Shown here piece by piece: positions 56,074 to 64,000 of a stretch of 64,000 bases of DNA (position 1 is its first letter; the number at the start of each line of letters is the position of its first letter). Below the pieces are notes generated by a model that saw nothing but the letters and a program-made list of their open reading frames with translations, ran no database searches and was not told where the DNA came from. The position numbers and the translations under genes were made by a program. Origin of the DNA: Ostreococcus lucimarinus CCE9901 (Eukaryota > Chlorophyta > Mamiellophyceae > Mamiellales > Bathycoccaceae); the NCBI RefSeq assembly GCF_000092065.1, contig NC_009369.1, positions 248,001 through 312,000 on the forward strand. Reading direction: 5' to 3'.

Positions 56074-56241
56074 CGCCGCGCGTCGCGTCTCGGTCGCGCG
56101 CGCGTCGACGCTCACCGCGCGCGCGCGTCTCGCATCGTCGTCGCGCCTCGGTCGCGTCGGGATGTGCGCGCAACGATTCGTGGGTGTTACAGTGTAGTCG
56201 TACTTTGGAGGAGCGAGAAAATTCGAAAGACGCGCGCGGAC

Positions 56242-58338
56242 TCAAGCGGCGACGCACGTGCGACCGGTGAACCAATTCCTCTCCGTTTTGACCGCGCCGC
56301 TTATTTCGGACGCCACCGCGCCGCCTTCCGCCCAGCCGCCGGTTTTAGAGACTTGGAGCGCTTTGAAGCGTCCCATGTTCGCGCCTTCGACGCCGAAAGC
56401 CGCGGGGAGATTACCGGTGAAATCGGCGGCGCGAGTGGGCTCGCCGTGCGTTTTCAAGGAGTGACCGATCCATAACGATGTGTCGCCGGTTCGCCTGACG
56501 CGAAGGGTGAAGGTGACGTTGCGCCAAGCGTATCGTCCGTACGGCGATCCAGCGCTACCGAGCCACGAGTTGGCGTTCATCCACTGCCCGTTCGCGCTTC
56601 TGTAGCCAACTTGTGTTCTGAACCCCGCATTAGCGACGAGATCCGCCGCTTCGGGGCTACTGCTGTCTTCCACGACGATGGAAATATACACCGTTTTACC
56701 GTAGGCCGTGCAACAGCTACCGGCGCCATCCCCATTCACACGGTCGAAGGTGCAGTATCTGCCCGCCGAATATCTGTCGAGTTGACATCTATCGTCCATA
56801 GTGGCGCCTATCCAAGCCTCGTTCCAATCATTGGCGTCGTCCAATGCAGGGTGAAAGACATCCTCCGCGGCGGCGGTGCCGGTGACTCCATACCCGTGTC
56901 CAAAATAGATCATGGGGTAGCCATTTTCAAATACTGGTTGCGAGTACCTCGACAGCGCGTCCTCTGACGTGTCGAACTCATCAAAGTCACTCGGCTGCAC
57001 GTTCACCAGACGTTTCGAGCCCCCAGACCGAAATCCACTCGGGCACGCGGCGAGACACTCGCCATTGTGAAGGAATTTCCTGTTGGTACACTCAGTACAC
57101 TGACCGTTCAGACACTTGTTGCAGTTAGTTGGGCACTGCGTGCACCGTCGCGTCGTTGGAGTCGACCCACTACCGCCGTAACCCGGCGGACACGCGAGAG
57201 AACACGTGCCACCCAGATACCAAGAGCCTTCAGGGCACCAAAACTCGGGAATCGGGCACGAAGCAGCGCACCCACCGAAGACGTACGAAATGTCTTTCGC
57301 GTTGCGTTCGAGCGTCACGATTCTGTTCCAGAACGCGCCGAACTGTTGGGTATCGTGACATTTTCTTTCAAAAAGTGGAGCGCCGTTACCGCCGATTTCG
57401 TACAGCGCCTTTCCATTTTCACTCTTCACAACGAATCCAAACTCATAGTTGAGACCCCTCGTAGTGACTTCGAAGATGCCATCTGAAGTCGGGCAGACGA
57501 GTCCCAGCTTCGTAGAAACACATTTCAAGAAATTCACGGCGCCGTTGATCATCTCTTCACCTTCGTGAAGTTCAAAGAATCCGTGGTTCGGATCGTTATC
57601 GTGCATATTGTGGTGAACGACGTACGCGTGCGTCAGCGTCTCGTCGGGGCCAAAAATTTCGGGCCACTTGTTCCTGATTTTGGCGTCGATGCAGCTCGTG
57701 TGCAGCGTGAACCTCCGCTCCTCGCGTCTCTCGCGTCTGCTCGGCAATCTCGCGACCGAATAGTCCCACTTCCCGAGGCGACCGACCCCGGGCGAACGGT
57801 ACGCGCTCCGATTCACTGGATTCAACGCGGCGGTTTCCTCGCTCCGCGCGACGCGGCGCGGCGCGAGACGGTACGTCCCCAGAGACGTCGGCCCCGGCTC
57901 GACGACGTTTTCTCGCCCCAACGCCGCCGAGCTCGCGGACGCCGGATCTGCTTCCAACGCATCCGGGCAGTGATGTTGTATCGCCTCCACCACGCGCGTG
58001 TCCCCCGGCCCGCACGCCGGTTCCGTGAACACGCACTGCTGTTCCTCCGTCGTCTGAATCGCCGCGCAATCCATCGGCTCCGCCTCGAGCGCGCTCACGA
58101 GCGTCGGCGTGGCGTTCCGACACGCCTCCAGGCACGCCACGGGAACGTCCGTGAACGCCCCGAGCGCGGCGCGCCCCGTCGCGCCGTCGCCGCCGACCAG
58201 CGCGAGCGCCGCGACGCCGAACGCGACGCCAACACCCATCGCGAGCCACAGCTTCGACTTCGCGCCGCCGCGCGCGCGCGCGCCGTCGCCGTCGAGCAAC
58301 CGCGCGCGCTCGGCGTCGCGCATCGCGCCTCGATCCAT
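56242..58338 (-). CDS. Type II membrane protein with Cys-rich (furin/EGF-like) ectodomain
   Basis: Predicted 698 residues. A short basic cytoplasmic tail precedes one membrane anchor at about 28-49 (LWLAMGVGVAFGVAALALVGG, 21 residues). The long outside region has many cysteines. The most regular part is residues about 385-445 with CPPGYGG, CTQC, NCNKCLNGQC and CTEC, the CxxC-spaced Cys pattern of furin-like/EGF-type repeats. The final 200 residues look like a lectin or fold with WNEAWIGA. No catalytic motif was recognised, so function is unknown; surface display is inference. Confidence 0.72.
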   Translation of the reverse strand: MDRGAMRDAERARLLDGDGARARGGAKSKLWLAMGVGVAFGVAALALVGGDGATGRAALGAFTDVPVACLEACRNATPTLVSALEAEPMDCAAIQTTEEQQCVFTEPACGPGDTRVVEAIQHHCPDALEADPASASSAALGRENVVEPGPTSLGTYRLAPRRVARSEETAALNPVNRSAYRSPGVGRLGKWDYSVARLPSRRERREERRFTLHTSCIDAKIRNKWPEIFGPDETLTHAYVVHHNMHDNDPNHGFFELHEGEEMINGAVNFLKCVSTKLGLVCPTSDGIFEVTTRGLNYEFGFVVKSENGKALYEIGGNGAPLFERKCHDTQQFGAFWNRIVTLERNAKDISYVFGGCAASCPIPEFWCPEGSWYLGGTCSLACPPGYGGSGSTPTTRRCTQCPTNCNKCLNGQCTECTNRKFLHNGECLAACPSGFRSGGSKRLVNVQPSDFDEFDTSEDALSRYSQPVFENGYPMIYFGHGYGVTGTAAAEDVFHPALDDANDWNEAWIGATMDDRCQLDRYSAGRYCTFDRVNGDGAGSCCTAYGKTVYISIVVEDSSSPEAADLVANAGFRTQVGYRSANGQWMNANSWLGSAGSPYGRYAWRNVTFTLRVRRTGDTSLWIGHSLKTHGEPTRAADFTGNLPAAFGVEGANMGRFKALQVSKTGGWAEGGAVASEISGAVKTERNWFTGRTCVAA

Positions 58339-58402
58339 CGCGCGCGCGCTCGAACGCGCCGCGCGCGTCGCAGTCGCGTCGCCGCGCGCGCGAAGGATGG
58401 CA

Positions 58403-58500
58403 CGATCGATCGACGCGCGTCGACCCTCGCGCCGTCGATCGATCGACGCGCGTCGACCCTCGCGCCGTCGATCGATCGCGCGCGTCGACCCTCGCGCCGT
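58403..58500. repeat. Three tandem copies of a 33-bp unit
   Basis: The unit reads CGATCGATCGACGCGCGTCG and then ACCCTCGCGCCGT. Copies 1 and 2 are identical and copy 3 lacks one base. The unit contains short CG-rich palindromes (CGATCG, GTCGAC). Confidence 0.92.
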
Positions 58501-58540
58501 CGATCGACCGATCGATCGATCGACCGATCGACGAAAAAGC

Positions 58541-58548
58541 GCGGGAAA
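58541..58548 (-). promoter_or_regulatory. E2F-type site TTTCCCGC
   Basis: The plus strand reads GCGGGAAA, so the minus strand is TTTCCCGC, a perfect E2F/DP consensus. It lies between the tandem repeats and the RBR start codon. Confidence 0.6.
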
Positions 58549-58615
58549 AGGCGATTGCGAATCGACGCGACATTCGCGCGCTCCGGGACGCGGCGCGCGC
58601 GCGTCGACGACGGTG

Positions 58616-61600
58616 ATGTCGACGATCGATCCGACGGCGCGCCTGGACGCGCGCGGGACGCACGCGAGAGCGGATGAGGTGCGAGCGCTGGCGAAGGATT
58701 TGACCGAGACGGCGACGCGGACGCGAGGGGCGAGCGCGGACGCGGACGCGGACGCGGTGAATCGCGCGGCGAGGGCGTGCGGGACGTTCGCGGCGCTGGG
58801 ATTGGTGGACGCCGAGGACGTCGTGAGGGACGGGAAGAGAGGCGGGGCGGTGGACGCGGCGGCGCGCGGCGCGGGGGACGTGACGGCGATACTGGAGGAG
58901 CACGAGACGACGTTGGTGGCGGTGTTGGACGCGTTGCCCGAGTTTTTAAACGCGGCGGCGCGCGCGCTCGCGATGCGATTGCGCAGTCACGCGCCCGCGG
59001 GATCGTCGACGGTGGCGGAGGTGGAGCGTGTGTTGAAGATTCGCGAATTGCGCAGCGCGTTTGCGTTTAACAAGGTGATTGCGAAGAAGTTTCACGAGTT
59101 TATGCGCGTGCATTTCGACGCCGACTCCCCCGCGGGCGTGGCGGTGGCCAAGCTCGGGTGGGCGCTTTACGTGTGCGCCAAGTGCGAGTCTTTACCGACG
59201 TTTCCAGATTTGTACTCGTGCTACCACTTGCTCGTCGCCGTGGAGGCGTTTTTGTTAATCAACGCCCCGCGAGAGTCGTTGAGAACGTCGCTGAAGAATA
59301 TGGTGAGCATGACGGCCAAGGACGAGACGACGAAGCTTCCAGATCCGCTTGCCAGTCTCAGTTTGGCGTCGAAAGCCAAGAAGGATACCGTGCGCGCGAT
59401 GTCAGACGCCGTGCTCAAGGTGGTGAAAGCGTCGTTCCCGGAGGCTACGATGGATGCGTCGAAACACTTTGACGACGTCGCGCCGAGCGACATGTGCGCA
59501 CAAGGCGTCTTCGACGGCGAACGGGACGTGTCTGCATCCGTCGTCGAGCGTTACTCTCGCGTCGCGTCGGAAACGTTTGGCCGTCTCGCCGTTGACGAGA
59601 CGTTGTACTTGTACACGGAGATGACGAGCGCAGAGTCGCGAGGAAGGAAAATCATCGGCGATCTCGCCGATTGCAAGACGACAACGACGTACGGATCGAT
59701 GGCCACGCCCGCTCGTCGCAAGCGCGTGGCGCCTTTCTCGCCAATCAGACCGAAGAAAATTCCCATACACGGCGTCCCGCCGAGTCCGATGCACTCGTTG
59801 CGCGGGATCATGGCGAGCGGCGTTGGCGGCGTCGCCGCGACGCCGATTAGTCAAGCCATGGCGAGCGCATCGTGGTTACAAGACGTCGTGTGTGGCAGCT
59901 CAGATCTCGAGACGAAAACTGCAGAGTTACAACGCTTCGTTCCGGACAATCCCGAAATCGTGCAAGCGTTGAAGAAAAAAGTCACAAACTTTGGGCAAAG
60001 AATAGGACAAGCGATCCGCGAGGACGCGCTGGTGACGACTATGCGCACGGACATCAGTCCGCACAGCACGGTGATGGATGAGTTAGTCAAACAGCGAACA
60101 TCCGAGGTGTCGCACGTCTTCTTTTACTTTTTGAATCGCATTTTGAAGGACGAACTCGAGCGAATCGCCGGGGACAAGAAGGATGTCAACTTTACCACCT
60201 TGCTCGCGAGCGACCGCTTCACAAAGTCGTTGGTGACGTGCTGCATGGAAGTCGTCGTTTCCACGTACAAGACGTCCACGTTGGCGTTTCCGGCGACGAC
60301 ACACTTGATGGGAATTCACCCGTTCGATTTAGCGACCATCATCGAACCCTTTGTGCGCGCAGACATGAGCATGCCGCGCGAGATTCAGCGACACTTCAAC
60401 TCGCTCGAGGAAAAGACGCTCGAGCGCCTGGCGTGGTGCAAGGGATCGACGTTGTTTGAGTTTTTGAAAACGTTTCACGAGAGCGCGCGTGGCAGTGGTG
60501 GAGCGTCGACGGCATTGCCGGGACGAACGGCGCCTAGGTCACCGCAAGCGCCCAAACGCGTGAGCACACCCGTCTTGAACGTGGCGTCTGTGGCGGAGGT
60601 CGCGGCGATTGGCGGCACCGAGCGCGAAGGCTCGTCGGGCGATGACGCAGACCTCGTCATGGCGCAGTGTCAATCGCCAGTGCGACGCGCACCGACGAGC
60701 GCGTTTTCAGCGTTTTCGTCTCCTTTGCGTGGTGCGACGACGCCGCGTCGGCGGGTGTCTCGAGGCGAACCGTTGCCCGTGCGTTTCGCCGCCGTTCGAA
60801 ATCACACCGTCGAACAGCCGAGTGGGTGCGACGTGTGTGCGTTCAAGGCGCTCCGAATGTTCTTTGCCAAGGTTATGCATCTTGCGGCGAGACGTTTAGG
60901 GGACTTGGCGTCGAGATTAAACTTGTCAACGGACGTCACGCGCGACATTTACGCATTGATTGAACACGTCGTGTACGAACAGACTAATCTCGTGTACAAC
61001 AGGCACATCGATCAAATCATCTTGGTCTCGGTCTACGGTGTGTGCAAGGCGAGCGCTGGGATTTCCTCGAACTCGCTGCAGTTCAAGGATATCATATACC
61101 AATACTCCAAGCAGCCGCAATCGAGCGAAGAGATATTCTGGGCCGTGGTGTTGGAGCAAAACGACCCCGAGCTCGAAGTCGTCAATCGGGGCGACATCAT
61201 TTCCTTTTACAACAAGGTCTTCGTCGGGCGGGTTAAGGAGTTTTTGTTGACGCTCCGCGAGCGCCCTGCGCGAGATACGACCAATCTAGATACCGATGGT
61301 GGCGAGCAAGGAAATACCGTGAGCGTAGACGACGCGCTTCCGTTTGGGTTGTCGTCGCCTCGGCGGCGTTTACCCATCGACAACCAAAACATTTACGTGT
61401 CGCCAATGCGTCCCGAACGCGTTGCCAGCATGCTCCACGAAGGCGCACCGCCAACGCCACGCACGCGAAGCCTGTTTGCCACTATCGGTGAGAGCGTGTA
61501 CGCATATACATCACCGTCAAGTGACTTTGAAGCAATCAATCGCAAGCTACTGATGGACAAGCCGAAACCGCCGAAGGGACGCTTCGCCCCGAACGTCCCG

Positions 61601-61624
61601 AAATTCGGTGAACACGATCGTTGA
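58616..61624 (+). CDS. RBR: Retinoblastoma-related protein RBR
   Basis: Predicted 1002 residues from ATG 58616. A helical N-terminal RB domain (with FPDLYSCYHLLVAVEAFL) is followed by pocket A at about residues 422-620 and pocket B at about 725-875. Pocket A contains VFFYFLNRILKDEL, and pocket B contains FFAKVMHLAARRLGDLAS, IEHVVYEQTNLVYNRHIDQI and FYNKVFVGRVKEFLL. The spacer between the pockets and the C-terminal tail carry many SP/TP sites (SPVRR, TPRRR, VSPMRP, PPTPRTR), likely CDK sites. RBR restrains E2F/DP at the G1/S step. An E2F site and tandem repeats sit upstream. Confidence 0.95.
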   Translation: MSTIDPTARLDARGTHARADEVRALAKDLTETATRTRGASADADADAVNRAARACGTFAALGLVDAEDVVRDGKRGGAVDAAARGAGDVTAILEEHETTLVAVLDALPEFLNAAARALAMRLRSHAPAGSSTVAEVERVLKIRELRSAFAFNKVIAKKFHEFMRVHFDADSPAGVAVAKLGWALYVCAKCESLPTFPDLYSCYHLLVAVEAFLLINAPRESLRTSLKNMVSMTAKDETTKLPDPLASLSLASKAKKDTVRAMSDAVLKVVKASFPEATMDASKHFDDVAPSDMCAQGVFDGERDVSASVVERYSRVASETFGRLAVDETLYLYTEMTSAESRGRKIIGDLADCKTTTTYGSMATPARRKRVAPFSPIRPKKIPIHGVPPSPMHSLRGIMASGVGGVAATPISQAMASASWLQDVVCGSSDLETKTAELQRFVPDNPEIVQALKKKVTNFGQRIGQAIREDALVTTMRTDISPHSTVMDELVKQRTSEVSHVFFYFLNRILKDELERIAGDKKDVNFTTLLASDRFTKSLVTCCMEVVVSTYKTSTLAFPATTHLMGIHPFDLATIIEPFVRADMSMPREIQRHFNSLEEKTLERLAWCKGSTLFEFLKTFHESARGSGGASTALPGRTAPRSPQAPKRVSTPVLNVASVAEVAAIGGTEREGSSGDDADLVMAQCQSPVRRAPTSAFSAFSSPLRGATTPRRRVSRGEPLPVRFAAVRNHTVEQPSGCDVCAFKALRMFFAKVMHLAARRLGDLASRLNLSTDVTRDIYALIEHVVYEQTNLVYNRHIDQIILVSVYGVCKASAGISSNSLQFKDIIYQYSKQPQSSEEIFWAVVLEQNDPELEVVNRGDIISFYNKVFVGRVKEFLLTLRERPARDTTNLDTDGGEQGNTVSVDDALPFGLSSPRRRLPIDNQNIYVSPMRPERVASMLHEGAPPTPRTRSLFATIGESVYAYTSPSSDFEAINRKLLMDKPKPPKGRFAPNVPKFGEHDR

Positions 61625-61810
61625 GGTTTTGTCTCTTGAATCGGAGTTGTTTTAGAACTGTACAATACACGTCTTCCGTAAACACAATCGCCCTCGAGTC
61701 TTCGCTCTCGAGCGCTTCGTCTCGTCCTCGTGTGACTGTTCACGTTCCTCGGGCGAGGAGAAGTGTCACTCGCCACTTCACCGCGCGCGAGCAGACGCAG
61801 AACGAACACC

Positions 61811-62461
61811 ATGAAGCTTCAAAAAATCGCATTGACGACGTGCGCGACGCTCTTGATGGCCACGAGCGCTATCGGCGCCGAGATGCGTGGTACGACGGCT
61901 TCGAGCGCGCGGCGACTGCTGCAACAAGCAGAGACCAACGACGCCGACGCTGATTCTCAAGCGCGCATCGATCGCATCAATTGGCTCGGTCGCGCTGTGG
62001 TAGAAAATGGCGCGTTCCAGTTTTGGACCAAGAACGCCTCTGGGTACTACACCGCCGTCAACGACTACTATGTCAAATCTTTCGAGCTCGAATCCGACGC
62101 CGACGTCGTCGGCAAGACGGACGTCCAACTGATCGTGCTTGTCGCCGGCGATCGCACGATCGAGGACTTTGAAGACGCCAAACCCGATGAAACACTCGAC
62201 TCCATCGCTTCTGCGTACCGCGAACACGATATGATGGTACAGGAAACCGGAAAAGCGACTCGATTCAACGAGCGCGTGATCGCGGACGACCGCGTGTACG
62301 ACGTCGTCGCCATCAAAGCTCCATTCGAAGGCGGGACGGTCGGGATCGCTATCCCGCGCAACGCCGATGACGACATCAACGTCGTCGTCACGAGCGAATC
62401 CGACGACGACGAATCCGACGACGACGAATCCGACGACGACGAATCCGACGACGACGACTAG
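61811..62461 (+). CDS. Secreted protein with acidic repeat tail, unknown function
   Basis: Predicted 216 residues from ATG 61811. The N terminus is a standard signal peptide: MKLQK, a hydrophobic stretch, then ATSAIGA before E. The middle has a possible Trp/Tyr-rich fold (INWLGRAVV, FQFWTKNASGYYTA). The C terminus is four ESDDD repeats. It would be exported or lumenal; the acidic tail could bind Ca2+ (inference). No family recognised. No cysteine pairs are visible. Confidence 0.65.
   Translation: MKLQKIALTTCATLLMATSAIGAEMRGTTASSARRLLQQAETNDADADSQARIDRINWLGRAVVENGAFQFWTKNASGYYTAVNDYYVKSFELESDADVVGKTDVQLIVLVAGDRTIEDFEDAKPDETLDSIASAYREHDMMVQETGKATRFNERVIADDRVYDVVAIKAPFEGGTVGIAIPRNADDDINVVVTSESDDDESDDDESDDDESDDDD
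62396..62455. repeat. Four exact 15-bp tandem repeats encoding ESDDD
   Basis: The unit GAATCCGACGACGAC is repeated four times within the 3' coding end of the secreted protein. The 15-bp length keeps the frame, so copy number may vary without harming the protein. Confidence 0.92.
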
Positions 62462-62645
62462 TCCAGTCGCCGACCGACGCGCCAACCGTCGCGCCGGCTC
62501 GATCGCGCAAGACTCTCGATCGCGCTCGCCGCTCGAACGAATCGAATCGAATCACGACGAAATCAATCCGCGAGATCTCCGCACCGCGCCTCGCGGCGTC
62601 TTCGCTCGTCGTCGCGTCGCCGCGCCGCACACCGCCGCTCGCGTC

Positions 62646-63359
62646 ATGCTCGAAACCCTCGGCGTCGCGCTCGACGCCGACGCGCGCCACCCGGCGCGCG
62701 CGCTCGCCATCGTCGACCACCTGGACGCCCCCGGGACGTGGCTCTTCGCCTCGTTCGTCGCGTACGCGTGCGAACGAAGCCCGGTGGTGGTGCTCTGCGT
62801 GGAGCACCACCCGAGTGAAATCACCGCGCTGGCGCGTAAAATCGCGCGCGGCGCGCGAGATTCGGTGTCAAACGCCCTCTCGCGCGGCTCGTGCGCGTTC
62901 GTGGACGCGTTCACGACGGCGAGGACGACGACGGGGGACGGGTTGACGGGGACGCTGCGGGACGTTCGGGACGCGGCGGCGGCGACGACGCGCGCGGCGG
63001 GATCGGGACGCGTCTGCGTCTGCGTCGATGGGCTCGATGGGCTGGTTATGAGCGAATGCGCGGATGATGCGATGGAGTTGGAGCGGTTCTTGGACGCGGT
63101 CTCGCGCGAGGCGGGGGAGGAGGTTGATTTGGTGACGCTGTCGCACTGGGACGTCGGCGCGGTCGAGGCGTGGTTGGCGGAGAGCGCGGATTGTGAGATT
63201 CGCTTGGAGCCTTTGCGTACGGGGAGCGCGGAAGACGCGCAGGGAATGTGTCAGACGACGCATAGGAATAGCGCGTGGCGTGCGAAAGGGGCGGCGAGAC
63301 GCTCGAGGGCGGGATTCGCGTTGACGGAGCTCGGCGCCAAGTTGGAGCGTCGGCGTTGA
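62646..63359 (+). CDS. ELP6: ELP6-like Elongator subunit (RecA-fold)
   Basis: Predicted 237 residues from ATG 62646; the frame upstream through the previous gene has no sensible start. It has the ELP6 layout: a helix, WLFASFVAYACERSP as the first strand and helix of a RecA-like fold lacking a Walker A, VVVLCVEHHPSEI, and VCVCVDGLDGLVM as the Walker-B-like strand. VDLVTLSHWD follows, and the protein ends with a basic tail. ELP6 forms the ELP4-5-6 hexamer ring that assists tRNA wobble-uridine modification. Called from fold features rather than strong motif identity. Confidence 0.65.
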   Translation: MLETLGVALDADARHPARALAIVDHLDAPGTWLFASFVAYACERSPVVVLCVEHHPSEITALARKIARGARDSVSNALSRGSCAFVDAFTTARTTTGDGLTGTLRDVRDAAAATTRAAGSGRVCVCVDGLDGLVMSECADDAMELERFLDAVSREAGEEVDLVTLSHWDVGAVEAWLAESADCEIRLEPLRTGSAEDAQGMCQTTHRNSAWRAKGAARRSRAGFALTELGAKLERRR

Positions 63360-63410
63360 TGTCGTCGTAGTGTTGTAAAATACAAGCTGTAGGAATTCGT
63401 TTGCTAGTGA

Positions 63411-64000
63411 TTACGCTTCTTCTTCTGCAGCCTCGGGTTCGACGTTTTCGTCCGCAGCAGTCTTCGAGGGCGTCGCCTTGAGCACCGAGGGCGGCGCGTC
63501 GACGTCCATGGGATCGTCGTTCATCTCCAACTCTTGGAGCGGCGTCTCTTCTCGGGCATCCAACTCGACGGGTGCGGCGACGGTGGCCGGTTCTTCGACG
63601 ACCTGCGACGTCGTCGTCGTGGTCGTGGTCGCTTCGGCAGCGTCGTGTACTCTAGTGAAATCCGTGTTCAATTCGACGACGTCCTCGAGCTCGCTCACGT
63701 CGAGCGGCGCCTCTTCGACGACTCGCTCTTCTTCAATGGACCTCGCACCCTCCTCTTCCGCCTCGGCGGCGGCCTCCGCCGCGAGCTCGGCCGCTAATTC
63801 ACGCTCTACTTCCGCCACGGCTTCATCCGCTTCGCGCTCGGCCTGACGTTCCACTTCGTCGTCATCCAATTCTTCCGTGGCGACGACGACCTCCGCCTCG
63901 ATGACATCCTTACTAGCTTGCGCCTCGTCCTCCGCGATTTCTTCTGGCGAGCGGTTGGCGGCGATGACGTTGCTCATGATATTCGCCACCGTTGACGCGA
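63411..64000 (-). CDS. Acidic Glu/Ala-rich protein, 5' end beyond window
   Basis: The frame ends at a stop at 63411-63413 and remains open to the window edge; an internal ATG lies at 63977. The visible about 195 residues are dominated by Glu, Ala, Asp and Val with repeated EAE/AEA blocks, and have no zinc or catalytic motif. The C terminus ends EAAEEEA. It is probably the tail of a nuclear or structural protein and cannot be named. It converges with the ELP6-like gene, 51 bp apart. Confidence 0.6.
   Translation of the reverse strand, partial: ASTVANIMSNVIAANRSPEEIAEDEAQASKDVIEAEVVVATEELDDDEVERQAEREADEAVAEVERELAAELAAEAAAEAEEEGARSIEEERVVEEAPLDVSELEDVVELNTDFTRVHDAAEATTTTTTTSQVVEEPATVAAPVELDAREETPLQELEMNDDPMDVDAPPSVLKATPSKTAADENVEPEAAEEEA

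Larger units (their letters stand above)
58339..58615. promoter_or_regulatory. Divergent promoter with 33-bp tandem repeats and E2F site
   Basis: The 277-bp region holds three copies of a 33-bp unit (33, 33 and 32 bp) at 58403-58435, 58436-58468 and 58469-58500, then CGATCGACCGATC-type runs. An exact E2F consensus (minus strand TTTCCCGC) is at 58541-58548, about 68 bp upstream of the RBR ATG. Regulation of RBR by E2F would be autoregulatory (inference). Confidence 0.8.

Overview
The window looks like nuclear DNA of a very compact, GC-rich green picoalga of the Mamiellophyceae (Ostreococcus-like). The reasons are: about 42 closely packed genes on both strands with gaps often under 150 bp; mostly intronless genes with a few very short introns (49-93 nt, plus 192 and 310 nt); alga or plant-type content (plastid IspE, a PsbP-domain lumen protein, an ABC1K kinase, acetolactate synthase, a retinoblastoma-related protein, an L-arabinokinase-type kinase); and Arg/Ala/Ser-rich transit peptides. 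Species assignment is inference from these features only.

Layout. 1-10.1 kb: a truncated gene at the edge, a DnaJ-type co-chaperone, a helical-repeat protein, the tri-snRNP factor SART1/Snu66, a small spliced coiled-coil gene, a DUF455 ferritin-like protein divergent from a PADR1 zinc-finger/HhH protein, a small plastid-type protein, a DUF1826 protein and a class IV-like histone deacetylase. 10.1-23.5 kb: an arabinokinase-type GHMP kinase, a DUF4336 protein, IspE, a PsbP-domain protein, an RCC1-repeat protein, a Patched/sterol-sensing membrane protein, a DUF726 hydrolase and a PfkB sugar kinase. 23.5-35.4 kb: a five-module zinc-finger protein, a repeat-rich divergent promoter, SEL1L/HRD3, Kish, SKI3, and a type IIB calcium pump whose intron carries two box C/D snoRNA genes. 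35.4-43.1 kb is a co-oriented minus-strand run: ALG1, a nucleoplasmin-like acidic protein, an MTHFR-like protein with a recovered first exon, an ABC1K kinase and OGG1. 43.4-64 kb: a small spliced ubiquitin-like-looking gene, SNAPC3 divergent from EMC3, VPS41, a gene with an in-frame TAG or a tiny intron, a SET methyltransferase, acetolactate synthase behind an AT-rich island, an Mpv17 protein with three novel N-terminal repeats, a Cys-rich membrane protein, RBR with an E2F site and 33-bp tandem repeats upstream, a secreted acidic protein, an ELP6-like protein and a truncated acidic protein.

Most genes are single-copy housekeeping genes without operon-like functional grouping. ER and endomembrane functions recur (HRD3, Kish, ALG1, EMC3, VPS41), as do RNA functions (SART1, SKI3, SNAPC3, ELP6, the snoRNAs). 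No transposon, CRISPR array, rRNA gene or tRNA gene was recognised. The most striking hidden feature is the pair of intronic C/D snoRNAs at 33221-33413. They share a 13-nt guide that matches, from memory, a conserved large-subunit rRNA stretch, while their second guides differ.
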